From: DATMER01 sp963741305
GTDB taxonomy: Bacteria > Acidobacteriota > Thermoanaerobaculia > Multivoradales > UBA5704
Length of the DNA stretch: 64,000 nucleotides
Direction: 5' to 3'
Assembly: GCA_963741305.1 (NCBI GenBank)
Contig: CAVUHL010000003.1
Span: forward strand, 310,001 to 374,000
Shown here: positions 56,073-63,972 of the stretch, piece by piece
Position numbering within the stretch: the first letter of the stretch is position 1
Layout of the letters: each line of letters starts with the position of its first letter
The notes under the pieces: generated by a model
Databases searched by the model: none
Told to the model about the DNA's origin: nothing
Seen by the model: the letters and a program-made list of their open reading frames with translations, nothing else
Position numbers and translations under genes: made by a program

Positions 56073-56480
56073 TCAGCGCAGGACCGCCAACGCCCGTTGC
56101 ACGAGCTCCGCTGTCACGTCGCCGGAGCTGAACGCGGCGTCGAGGACCATCAGCACTCCGAAATTCCGCTCCCGGCCCTCCATTTCGAGCAGGGACCTCT
56201 GCGCGGTCAGCGCCTCGGCCTGCGCGTCCTGGCAGCGGTCCTGGAGCAGCAGTACCGCCGCCAGATCGAGCGAGGCCATGGCCGTGAACCGCTTGAGCCC
56301 AAGGATGGAAAGCCCGTCGCGCGATTGCCGCAGCGCCGCTCCTGCCTCCTCCAACTGCCCCAGGGACTGCAGGATGCTCCCCTCCATCCAGCGCAGCCGC
56401 AGGGCCACCGGCCCTTCCGCGGCGAAGCCGCCCCAGGAGTCGATCGTCCGCTTCGCCTCCTGCTTGCGGCTGGACTCAAT
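56073..56480 (-). pseudogene. C-terminal TPR remnant of an HTH-TPR-type regulator
   Basis: The minus strand reads RTIDSWGGFAAEGPVALRLR, WMEGSILQSLGQLEEAGAAL, FTAMASLDLAAVLLLQDRCQ and DAAFSSGDVTAELVQRALAV, matching the last three TPR pairs of the regulators at 60.3 and 62.0 kb. There is no N-terminal HTH or earlier TPR in this frame; the open frame upstream to 57074 is the shadow of the plus-strand HTH gene. It is truncated at the 5' end. Confidence 0.6.
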
Positions 56481-56615
56481 TGTGAAAATTCGCACTCCCG
56501 CTCCGGGTGGGCCGGGACTCGGCCCAGGCTGGCGGGCGGCACGGGCCGGCCCCGGGATTTCGTATTTCCAGAACACCGCGAAGGAAGGGCTTCTGCCGCC
56601 AACCCCTGCGGAAGA

Positions 56616-56984
56616 ATGGCCCTCATGCGCGATCTCGAAGGCCTGCGGGAAGCCTTGAAGGTGCTCGTCGAACGCAGCGGGCGCTCCATCCGCGACCTCG
56701 AAAGGGAGATCGGCGTCGGCCATGGAACGATCAGCAACATGCTCCGCGGCCGCACCGAGCTGCGCCTGCGCCACGTGGACCGCCTTGCCCGCGCGTTGAA
56801 CGTCTCTCTGCAGGAGCTGCTGGCGGAAGCCTTCGCCGTGCCCCTGACCCCGCCTCCGCCGAAGCGCGAGAGGCTCCGGAGCCTCCTCTCCGAAGTAGTC
56901 CGCGCCGAGCTCGAGGACTTCTGGAACCGCCACTGTGAGGGCGCGAAAGTAGGCGCGGATCGCGAAAACGCCGAGCCGTTGTGA
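56616..56984 (+). CDS. XRE-family transcriptional regulator
   Basis: This 122-residue protein reads MRDLEGLREALKVLVERSGR, SIRDLEREIGVGHGTISNML and RGRTELRLRHVDRLARALNV, an XRE helix-turn-helix, with a C-terminal helix (ERLRSLLSEVVRAELEDFWN). The start is ATG 56616 (GGAAG before it) or ATG 56625. It lies opposite and next to the TPR remnant and between two TTGTGAAAA boxes (56480 and 56979), which are also found by the two HTH-TPR genes. Confidence 0.85.
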   Translation: MALMRDLEGLREALKVLVERSGRSIRDLEREIGVGHGTISNMLRGRTELRLRHVDRLARALNVSLQELLAEAFAVPLTPPPPKRERLRSLLSEVVRAELEDFWNRHCEGAKVGADRENAEPL

Positions 56985-57151
56985 AAAAGCACAAATCCGC
57001 CGGGGCCCGCGGCGCTCGGGCATACTTGTAGGAATTGCGCCAAGCCCCTCGCTGGACACGATGTGGTCCCCCATACCAGGACTATCCTGCTTGCGTGGCT
57101 GCCCCTCGGAAGATAGACTCTATGAAATGCTGTAAGGAAAGGGGGGTTGGA

Positions 57152-57328
57152 ATGTCCATTCTTATACGCAAAAACCGCGTTCTTTTGGTGGTCGTCTTGC
57201 TCGCTTTCCTTATTCCAGTCGCTGCTTACGCCTACAGAATCTGCAACACATACTCGGATGGCTGTACCATCTGCGACTTTTATTCCTCCAAGGGGGAGTA
57301 TCAAGGCTACATCGAATGGTGTCATTAG
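57152..57328 (+). CDS. Small secreted Cys-rich peptide
   Basis: This 58-residue peptide has a signal sequence (VLLVVVLLAFLIPVAAYAYR) and a short mature part with four Cys: ICNTYSDGCTICDFYSSKGE and YQGYIEWCH. AAGGAAAGGGGGGTTGG before the ATG is a ribosome-binding site. It is followed 10 bases later by the propeller-like protein gene, so they are co-transcribed. The ending YSSKGEYQGYIEW resembles the tail of the membrane protein at 33264. Confidence 0.65.
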   Translation: MSILIRKNRVLLVVVLLAFLIPVAAYAYRICNTYSDGCTICDFYSSKGEYQGYIEWCH

Positions 57329-57338
57329 GGTGTTCCCA

Positions 57339-58454
57339 ATGAGAGACAAGCTGCGGCCGCTGATTCTGCTGGCTCTGGTAGGTGCAAGCCCGGCGGCTAT
57401 GGCCGATCCGCCACAGGCACCGCGCCTTCATGCGGAGCCGATCGACCTGGGCGCGTCTTGGGATGGTCCTCAGTTCGTTCGGGCCGACAAGGCGGGCAAC
57501 GTGTTTGTCTTCCGGGGAGACGAGCCGGCAGTGTATCCCGTCGGCAAATCCGGTGAGGTTGGCAAGCCGAGACGGCTTGAGGCCACTACCGAGGCGCTTG
57601 GACTGGTGCTGAATGCGGCACTCAGCCCGGCCGGTGACCAGTGGCTCGTCCTTGCCGAAGGGAAGGTCCGGCTTTTCGTCGATGGCAAAGAGAAGCCGCT
57701 CCCGCCGCTATCCTGGCAGCCTTGGACGGTGGGGTTCCTCCGCGGCACTCCGGCCGTGGGCGTGATGCCCAGGCCTCTTCCCTCGGCGGTCCTTCACCTC
57801 CAGGACATGGGCACCGTTCCCTGGTTCCTCACGCTTGACAATGACCGCTGGAGCGCCCTTGTCGAGCACTCCGGGTTATCGGCTGAGAGCGCATGGAAGG
57901 ACCGCGGCCGGATGAATGAGTGGGTGGCCAGATACGCTACCTGGTTGGCCCCTGCCCGAGACGGCAAACTCTGGGTCGCAAGCCAGTATGCGTATCGAGT
58001 GCGCAGGCTGAGCCCTACCGGAAGAAGCCTGTTGGAGATCACATCCGGAAAGGAGAAGAAGGAGCCTGGCCCGGCGCCGAAGAATGCTGCGGCTGCGGCC
58101 GCCGTGCGGCAGATGGAGGAGCGCGGAGGGAAGGCCAGGTTCACTGCGTTCAATGAGAAGCAAGTGATTGCCGACGTGGTGGAAGGAACCGACCGGCGTA
58201 TCTACCTGCTCGTGCACACCTCGGGAGCGAGCGCGCTCGCGCTGGACCGCTACGACTCCGTGTTGAATGTGCTCCAGAGGATTCCTCTCTCTCTGGAGTT
58301 GGCGGGCCGAGTCAGCCTGGCCGCTGGGAAAGACGGGCTTTATCTGGCTCCATTCAATGCGAAGCAAGGAGTTTGGAGGATCTCCTGGGCCGACTTGGAG
58401 GCGGGTGCCTGGAAGGACGTCGAAGAGACGGAGATCCGCAACGGCGCTCAATAG
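57339..58454 (+). CDS. Secreted propeller-like protein of unknown function
   Basis: This 371-residue protein has a signal peptide (LRPLILLALVGASPAAMADP). The mature part has repeated strand groups (AGNVFVFRGDEPAVYPVGKS, GDQWLVLAEGKVRLFVDGKE, DGKLWVASQYAYRVRRLSPT, RRIYLLVHTSGASALALDRY, KDGLYLAPFNAKQGVWRISW), consistent with a five- to six-bladed beta-propeller of NHL/YVTN type. A GTG three codons upstream is an alternative start. It follows the small Cys-rich peptide gene. No enzymatic motif was seen. Confidence 0.7.
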   Translation: MRDKLRPLILLALVGASPAAMADPPQAPRLHAEPIDLGASWDGPQFVRADKAGNVFVFRGDEPAVYPVGKSGEVGKPRRLEATTEALGLVLNAALSPAGDQWLVLAEGKVRLFVDGKEKPLPPLSWQPWTVGFLRGTPAVGVMPRPLPSAVLHLQDMGTVPWFLTLDNDRWSALVEHSGLSAESAWKDRGRMNEWVARYATWLAPARDGKLWVASQYAYRVRRLSPTGRSLLEITSGKEKKEPGPAPKNAAAAAAVRQMEERGGKARFTAFNEKQVIADVVEGTDRRIYLLVHTSGASALALDRYDSVLNVLQRIPLSLELAGRVSLAAGKDGLYLAPFNAKQGVWRISWADLEAGAWKDVEETEIRNGAQ

Positions 58455-58484
58455 GCGACCCCGGCAATGTGGAATGTCCTGGTA

Positions 58485-59018
58485 CTAGGGCAAACACAAC
58501 GAGTCGAAGAGGATCGGGCCTCTCCCGCGTTGCGCCAACGTCAGTGGAGGAAAGGCCGGCGGGCTGTGAGCCGTATAAGGGGCGCAGGGTTCCCCTTGGC
58601 AGCCCGTGCTGTGGGCATCTCCATCCACCTCGAGAAAAGCATTACCGATCGAGCCGGTCGTCTTGCCAATGTACTCCTTTTTGCACGTTACACCGTGCCT
58701 GAAGGTCGAGCAACTGACTGTTCTCCCCTTCTGCTGCGGCCCTGGCAGCGACGCTTCGCAGTCGTCCAGCAGCACGCTGAAAAACCCGCACATCCGGAGC
58801 TGACCGCCTACATTCAGAGGGTACCCTGAGTCAAACGTTGTGTTCAGTTCCACGAGGGTCAACCTGTGACTGCCCATGGCGTCCAACTCGTTGCACGGGC
58901 CGTTCGCATCGAAACCGATGTCGGTGTCCGCCACCACTCGAGTGACTTGGGCAGCCAAGGGAGAGAGGGGCACCAGCAACAGCAGAGAGCTGCGGATCAG
59001 CTTGGAAAGCATGCGCAT
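58485..59018 (-). CDS. Secreted Cys-rich hypothetical protein
   Basis: This 177-residue protein has a signal peptide (LIRSSLLLLVPLSPLAAQVT). The mature part reads VADTDIGFDANGPCNELDAM, GGQLRMCGFFSVLLDDCEAS and TFRHGVTCKKEYIGKTTGSI, with about eight Cys that could pair as disulfides. The last 30 residues are Pro-rich. It is followed upstream by another secreted protein gene on the same strand (59034-59606), 15 bases away, so they form an operon. Unknown family. Confidence 0.6.
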   Translation of the reverse strand: MRMLSKLIRSSLLLLVPLSPLAAQVTRVVADTDIGFDANGPCNELDAMGSHRLTLVELNTTFDSGYPLNVGGQLRMCGFFSVLLDDCEASLPGPQQKGRTVSCSTFRHGVTCKKEYIGKTTGSIGNAFLEVDGDAHSTGCQGEPCAPYTAHSPPAFPPLTLAQRGRGPILFDSLCLP

Positions 59019-59033
59019 TCATCCTCTCCTTCC

Positions 59034-59606
59034 TCAGTCCTGTCCATCCGGATCGTGAAACTCGGCCATGATTTCGTCGAGCTCCCTCTGATCCTCGGGA
59101 GCCGGCGTGCCGATGGTGTAGAGCTGCACCTGATGCCGGCTCCTGGTTTCCAAGTACTCCAGGACGGTCTCCTCCGATTGGCCGGCCTTCTTCCAATCGT
59201 GGAGAAATTCCCGCCACACCTTCCCGAGCCTGCGGACCTGGCTGCGGGTGTGGTCGCGCTGGACCTTCTTGAAGGCAACGGGATCGTTCTCCCAAGGCGT
59301 AAGGTCCAGGGTTTCACCGGTGATGGCTTCAGACGCATGGCTTGCCAGCAGGAGCACTTTCTCCGCCTCCCTCCCTGCCACCACATCGAGCTTCCTGAGG
59401 AAGCTCTTCCAAACGCCACCATTCCTGTAGGAGAAGTCCGCCGTCCTGAAGAACTTGCTCACTACATAGTAATCCGACAAGTCCCGGCCCCGAGTGACAG
59501 TCACAGGGCGATCATCCGCCTGTGTCGGATGCTCCGCGGCCAGAGGCAGACTGACTGCGAGCGCGAGCATCACCGCAAGAGGTCTTCTCAACCAGGCTGC
59601 TCTCAT
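59034..59606 (-). CDS. Secreted hypothetical protein
   Basis: This 190-residue protein has a signal peptide (LAVMLALAVSLPLAAEHPTQ). The mature part is helical and charged: DLSDYYVVSKFFRTADFSYR, WKSFLRKLDVVAGREAEKVL, SQVRRLGKVWREFLHDWKKA and DQRELDEIMAEFHDPDGQD. No known motif. GGAGG-type bases are absent, but AAGGGAGG lies just before the ATG on the minus strand. It is the first gene of a two-gene minus-strand operon. Confidence 0.6.
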   Translation of the reverse strand: MRAAWLRRPLAVMLALAVSLPLAAEHPTQADDRPVTVTRGRDLSDYYVVSKFFRTADFSYRNGGVWKSFLRKLDVVAGREAEKVLLLASHASEAITGETLDLTPWENDPVAFKKVQRDHTRSQVRRLGKVWREFLHDWKKAGQSEETVLEYLETRSRHQVQLYTIGTPAPEDQRELDEIMAEFHDPDGQD

Positions 59607-59854
59607 GCGCGCCTCCCTTCCTGATAATTAAGATAGTACAGTAGATCTGTTGAGGGGGGGCAAGCGTTCTTTGGACCCGAGCGGCCGGTGCAGCCCGGCC
59701 CCGTTGCCACGCGCTCTGCCGCACGGTGGGCGGTGGCTCCCTCTCCCGCGTAGCGGGGGAGGGCCGGGGAGGGGATCCTGTCGCACTCTATGAGATGAGC
59801 GCGGGCGCGCGGGCCTCTGCGGCCCGGCCCTGCACCGCGCCGGAGACCCATCCC

Positions 59855-60160
59855 ATGCGGAAGACCCTCATCGGCGTGACCCTCGTCGCCTCCCTGGCTG
59901 CCGGCCAGCCGTCCTTCCTCGATCACGTCTGGTCGTTCCTCGCCTCCGCCTGGAGCGAGGCCGGTTGCATCATGGACCCAGATGGCCTGTGCGCCCTGGC
60001 TCCGCGTACGGCTGAAGGGTGCATCATGGACCCTGACGGCAGATGCCGCCCCGCCCCGCAATCGGACGAGGGGTGCATCATGGACCCCAGCGGCAGATGC
60101 CTTCCGGCTCTGCAATTAGACGAGGGGTGCATCATGGACCCGAACGGCTGCCCGGGGTAG
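59855..60160 (+). CDS. Small secreted peptide with four GCIMDP repeats
   Basis: This 101-residue protein starts MRKTLIGVTLVASLAAGQPS, a short signal sequence, then a hydrophobic/Trp segment (FLDHVWSFLASAWSEA). Next come four copies of an 18-residue unit, each starting GCIMDPxG: GCIMDPDGLC, GCIMDPDGRC, GCIMDPSGRC and a final GCIMDPNGCPG. Each full unit has two Cys. The start follows GGAGACCC. It is convergent with an HTH-TPR regulator gene, and a two-repeat relative is at 61831. Candidate exported signal peptide or disulfide-rich effector; the function is inferred only from context. Confidence 0.7.
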   Translation: MRKTLIGVTLVASLAAGQPSFLDHVWSFLASAWSEAGCIMDPDGLCALAPRTAEGCIMDPDGRCRPAPQSDEGCIMDPSGRCLPALQLDEGCIMDPNGCPG

Positions 60161-60176
60161 ATGGAGCGTTTTTTCC

Positions 60177-60294
60177 CCTGGGACCGCCGGCATCCTGCCG
60201 GCCTGGGCGGGCGCGGGAAGCTTTTCTCCCAGGCCGCCGGCGTTCCGCCGGCAGTCTTTTTCAAGGCCGGCAAGATGCCGGCGGTCCCAGGGGG
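60177..60294. repeat. Inverted GC-rich repeat between peptide 1 and regulator 1
   Basis: CCTGGGACCGCCGGCATC and TGCCGGCC near 60178-60206 are inverted at 60265-60293 as GGCCGGCA and GATGCCGGCGGTCCCAGG. A second GCCGGC palindrome pair lies inside. It covers the entire gap between the two convergent genes and can form a long hairpin that would separate their transcripts. Confidence 0.85.
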
Positions 60295-60295
60295 A

Positions 60296-61723
60296 TCAGG
60301 ACGCGTACCGCAGGGCCGGGTCGTGCTGAGCGCGGAAGAGGAAGCGCAGCACCCGCCGGGCGAGGTCGGCGGTGGCCTGTTCGCGGTCCACCGCCTCCTG
60401 GAAGAGCCGCAGGGCCTTGAGCGCCTCTTGGTGTACGCCCTCGGCTTCGAAGGCTGCGGCCAGCGCCGGGGTCAGGGCCTTCACCTCGGCCGTGCGGCCT
60501 TCCTCGAGCAGCAGGCCCGCCAGCTCCAGCCGGGCGAGCGCCACGTCGTACCACATCTCTTTCGCCTCGAACTGCCCCGCAGCCTGCTCCAGGTAGAAGC
60601 GCGCCGCGGCGCGCCGGCCCAGGCCGGCATGGAGGCGCCCCTCCAGCCACGTCACGCGAATCAGCTCGGTGTCGTCCCCTCTCTCGGTGGCGAGGCGCCT
60701 CACCTCTTCCAGATGCTGCGCGGCCTCTAAGAACTCCGTAACGAAGGTCAGGTTCACCGCGAGGTTGAAACGCCACATGTACGAAAGTCTGGCGTCGCCA
60801 GCGCGCTCTACCGCCGGCTCGGCGTCGCGTAAGACTTTGATTGCCTGCTCATAGTCACCCATGGCTTCAAGCGTGCAACCCTTCTTGATGAGGGCTCGCG
60901 CCGGACAATGTCCAACGGTCGTGGCCTTATCGAGCAGCTTCAGCGCCTCCCCGAAGCGGCCTTCGTCGCGGCAGAGCGAAGCCTCAAGTTCAAGCAGGCG
61001 CCCCGGATCAAGCACACCGTAGGGATCGGCACCTGCTCTAGCAAGCACCTTCACCTCCTGAAAGGCCTTTCTGGCTTCCTTCAGCTTTCCGAGGCACCGC
61101 AGCTGGTTTGCCCAGTAGGCCAGGGCATGGCTCTTGACGGCCTCAACCCAACCTGCGGCACGCCCTTCCACCAGCGCTGCAAACTCGACCGCCATCTCGG
61201 CCAGCAGGTTTGCTTCCTGGAGGTTCTTTGAGGCGGCTTCTATCGAAGCCTCGCCAGCCTCAATGCAAAGCGCCCAGGCTTGGTAGTCCCTGCCCAGGCG
61301 GATCACGGCCGCCCGCTGGGCGGGGCTGAGCTTCGCGAGGCGGGCCACCTGCTCCCGGGCCAGCGTGCGGTCCTCATGCGTCGGCGGAGCGGGCCCGAGC
61401 GGGAGGCTGAGCAGGCGCTCCACGAGCTCGCCGGCCGAGGCATCATCGGTCCGCCCGAGCTCGGCGTTGAGGTCTTGGACCCCCTGGCCTGGCCGGAGCC
61501 TCTTCCGCCCGTGGCGCTCAGCGAGGTGGAAGACCTCATCGGCCCATTCCAGCGTGAGGCCGCCGACTTCAGCCGCGCGCTGCACCTTCTCGGGAGACGG
61601 GGTGGCACCAAGCTCCCACTGCGCAAGACTGCTCGGATCCTCCCCCATTTCCAGCGCGAACTTCACCTGGGTCTTGCCGGAGACCGCCCGGAAGAGACGT
61701 ATCTTGAGGCACTCGCGGTTCAT
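60296..61723 (-). CDS. HTH-TPR regulator 1
   Basis: This 475-residue protein starts MNRECLKIRLFRAVSGKTQV with an XRE-like HTH (KFALEMGEDPSSLAQWELGA, TPSPEKVQRAAEVGGLTLEW) in the first 60 residues. It then has a long TPR array (RCLGKLKEARKAFQEVKVLA, ALIKKGCTLEAMGDYEQAIK, FLEAAQHLEEVRRLATERGD, ELAGLLLEEGRTAEVKALTP) and ends LRFLFRAQHDPALRYAS. The architecture resembles RRNPP peptide-binding regulators. GGAGGCCAAG precedes the ATG. It is convergent with peptide 1 downstream and divergent from peptide 2 upstream. Confidence 0.82.
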   Translation of the reverse strand: MNRECLKIRLFRAVSGKTQVKFALEMGEDPSSLAQWELGATPSPEKVQRAAEVGGLTLEWADEVFHLAERHGRKRLRPGQGVQDLNAELGRTDDASAGELVERLLSLPLGPAPPTHEDRTLAREQVARLAKLSPAQRAAVIRLGRDYQAWALCIEAGEASIEAASKNLQEANLLAEMAVEFAALVEGRAAGWVEAVKSHALAYWANQLRCLGKLKEARKAFQEVKVLARAGADPYGVLDPGRLLELEASLCRDEGRFGEALKLLDKATTVGHCPARALIKKGCTLEAMGDYEQAIKVLRDAEPAVERAGDARLSYMWRFNLAVNLTFVTEFLEAAQHLEEVRRLATERGDDTELIRVTWLEGRLHAGLGRRAAARFYLEQAAGQFEAKEMWYDVALARLELAGLLLEEGRTAEVKALTPALAAAFEAEGVHQEALKALRLFQEAVDREQATADLARRVLRFLFRAQHDPALRYAS

Positions 61724-61830
61724 GTCTTGGCCTCCCACTGGCACGGGACTACGAAAAATCACAAACTTGACCGGCGCGGCCCGCGCGGGCTACCTCGGTC
61801 CGCTGCTGGAGCCACGCCGGAGACCCTCTC

Positions 61831-62034
61831 ATGCGCAAAGCGCTCGTTGCCCTCACCCTCACTGCCGCCCTGGCTGCCGGCCGGCCCACCTTGATAAGCC
61901 AGGTTTGGTCGCTTCTCACCTCCGTCTGGGACGAGGCAGGATGCAGGATGGATCCTGACGGCAAATGTCTCCCGGCGCCGCAGACGGACGCGGGCTGCCG
62001 GATGGACCCCGACGGTTGCCCCAAGGATTCATGA
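61831..62034 (+). CDS. Small secreted peptide with two GCRMDP repeats
   Basis: This 67-residue protein starts MRKALVALTLTAALAAGRPT, then LISQVWSLLTSVWDEA, then GCRMDPDGKCLPAPQTDA and GCRMDPDGCPKDS. Signal sequence, Trp segment and repeats align with the four-repeat peptide at 59855, so the two are paralogues differing in repeat number. GGAGACCC lies before the ATG, as for peptide 1. Its stop overlaps the stop of the convergent regulator 2 gene by six bases, which ties the two genes closely. Confidence 0.72.
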   Translation: MRKALVALTLTAALAAGRPTLISQVWSLLTSVWDEAGCRMDPDGKCLPAPQTDAGCRMDPDGCPKDS

Positions 62035-63501
62035 CTCATACTTGAGACCCTGGTCGTACCGGGCGCGGAAGAGAAAGCGCTGGACGTGGCGGGCGAGTTC
62101 TTCGTCCGCCGCGTCCTCTTCTGCCGCATCGATAAAGATCTTGACTGCGATCAGGGCCTGATTGTGGACCTTCTTGGCCGTGAAAACCTCGGTCAATTTC
62201 GAGGTCAACGCTTTGACCTCTGTGGTTCTTCCTTGGTGTAGGAGTACGGCGGCCAGATCTAAAAGTGCCAGGGATACGTCATACCAGAGCTCCTTGAGCG
62301 TGAACTGGCGCACTGCCCGCTCCAGCAGTGCATGTGCCTCTTGATGGCGGCCCAGGCCGGCTGCGACGCGCCCCCGCAGCCAGTCTACCCGCGGGATTTC
62401 ATGCTCGTCGCCCCGGGCTTTGGCCAGCTCGCGAACCTCGGGCAGAAGAGCACTCGCCTGTGAGCAGGAACCCAGGAATGTGTAGTTGACGGCGAGGTTG
62501 AAACGCTGCATGTAGAAGAGGCGTGGCTCGCTCTGTCGATTCAGTAGGCGCCCGGCGTTGTGGAGCGTTTCGACGGCGCTTTCAAAAACGCCCATAGCCT
62601 CTTGGATGGTTGCTATCTTGATCAATATCCGCGCAGGGCGATGACTGACCGGTCGAGCTTCCTCCAGCTTGGCTAGAGCCCTCGGAAGATCGCCTTGATC
62701 TCGGTACAGGGAGCCCTCAATGTCGAACAGCCGCGCGGGGTCGAGCACTTCATCGGGATCTGAGCCGGCCAGCCACAAGGGCTTGATCGCTTGGAGACCG
62801 GTGTCGGCGAGGTCCAGCTCTCCGGCCACGCGCAGTATGTTCGGCCCGAAAAGTCCGGCATATGAGCGGACCCGGCTCACCCACTCTTCCGGCCCCCGTA
62901 CCCGCTCGGCGATCTCCACGGCGAGGCGAGACCAGAAAGCCGCCTCCTCAAGGCCGCGCGAGGCAGCTTCGGGGGATTCCTCCGCCACGATTTCCATCAG
63001 GGCCCAGTGCTGGTACTCGCGGCACTCCTGGACGACGGCGAACCGCTCCTCCTCGGTCTTCAGATCTTTGAGAGCCTGCAGTTGCAATCGCGCGAACCAA
63101 CGCAGAGGCTCGCGATGCTCGGGCGCGGGATACCCGTCGAGGGGCGGGAGGTCGCGGAGCCGGTGGGCGAGCTCAAGGTAGAGAGCGCGCCGGGCCTGGC
63201 TCTCGCGGAAGAGGGCCATCTCGATCTCGTCGCGCTCCTCAGGGGTGAGTCCGTCGGGTTGCTTGAGGGACTCCATGGCCTCGATCCAGCCCGCGGTGAC
63301 CGCGGCGTGCGCGGGCCGGGCGCCGAGGGCGGCGAGCGTGTCGCGGAAGGTTTCCTCGTCGACGGGAGCCCTGTCCTCCTTGGAGAGCAGGTAGTAGGCC
63401 GACTTGCGGCCGGTGAGGGCGGCCACGGTCTTCTGGATCAGCCCCTTGAACTCGACGATGAACTTGAGGACGCGCTGGCGCAGCTCTGGCCTGATCGTCA
63501 T
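62029..63501 (-). CDS. HTH-TPR regulator 2
   Basis: This 490-residue protein starts MTIRPELRQRVLKFIVEFKG with an HTH-like region (LIQKTVAALTGRKSAYYLLS, DTLAALGARPAHAAVTAGWI), less canonical than in regulator 1. The TPR region (EEAAFWSRLAVEIAERVRGP, ALAKLEEARPVSHRPARILI, IATIQEAMGVFESAVETLHN, LLDLAAVLLHQGRTTEVKAL) and the end VQRFLFRARYDQGLKYES match regulator 1. An upstream Met gives a longer frame with no ribosome-binding site. The 3' end overlaps the peptide 2 gene, so transcription of one may affect the other. Confidence 0.82.
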   Translation of the reverse strand: MTIRPELRQRVLKFIVEFKGLIQKTVAALTGRKSAYYLLSKEDRAPVDEETFRDTLAALGARPAHAAVTAGWIEAMESLKQPDGLTPEERDEIEMALFRESQARRALYLELAHRLRDLPPLDGYPAPEHREPLRWFARLQLQALKDLKTEEERFAVVQECREYQHWALMEIVAEESPEAASRGLEEAAFWSRLAVEIAERVRGPEEWVSRVRSYAGLFGPNILRVAGELDLADTGLQAIKPLWLAGSDPDEVLDPARLFDIEGSLYRDQGDLPRALAKLEEARPVSHRPARILIKIATIQEAMGVFESAVETLHNAGRLLNRQSEPRLFYMQRFNLAVNYTFLGSCSQASALLPEVRELAKARGDEHEIPRVDWLRGRVAAGLGRHQEAHALLERAVRQFTLKELWYDVSLALLDLAAVLLHQGRTTEVKALTSKLTEVFTAKKVHNQALIAVKIFIDAAEEDAADEELARHVQRFLFRARYDQGLKYES

Positions 63502-63753
63502 GCAGTCGGGTCTCCGGATCGTTCCATTCGTTTCAAGTGCACGGCACGCGAGGGCATGCCAATTTTGAAAAGTCACACGCCGCCATTCCCCCGGGCACGC
63601 CGCAGGATAATTGCGTTTTCACAAAAAAGCGAGGGAGACGCGCCCGGAAATTAACAAAGCTGCATGCTGGGCTCCGAAAGGAGCGGCTTGCAGCGCAGAA
63701 ACGTCGCCAGAGTGCCGGATTCTGGAGAATCCGCGTCGCCAGCCGATCAAGGA

Positions 63754-63972
63754 ATGAAAGGAAAGGGTTTTCATCTGGTGGCGACGACGAAGACGGCCCG
63801 GCGGCGCTGGAGCCATGCGGACCCGGAGGACATGCGGAAGCTGCTCGCGGACGGCCTGGAGGCGAAGAGCGCCACGGCTCTGCGCAGGCACCTGCGAGAC
63901 TGCCTCGATTGCGCGCTCCTGGCCGGCCGGCTGGCGGCGATCCAGGGCACCGACCTGGAAGTGACTTCATGA
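63754..63972 (+). CDS. Small protein with Cys pair (zinc-finger-like)
   Basis: This 72-residue protein reads WSHADPEDMRKLLADGLEAK, SATALRRHLRDCLDCALLAG. LRRHLRDCLDC resembles the H-x(3)-C-x-x-C anti-sigma zinc motif. The start is uncertain: ATG 63754, or GTG 63780 with GGAAAGGG some ten bases upstream. Its stop overlaps the start of a gene running off the window by four bases. A regulatory role is plausible only by motif. Confidence 0.55.
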   Translation: MKGKGFHLVATTKTARRRWSHADPEDMRKLLADGLEAKSATALRRHLRDCLDCALLAGRLAAIQGTDLEVTS

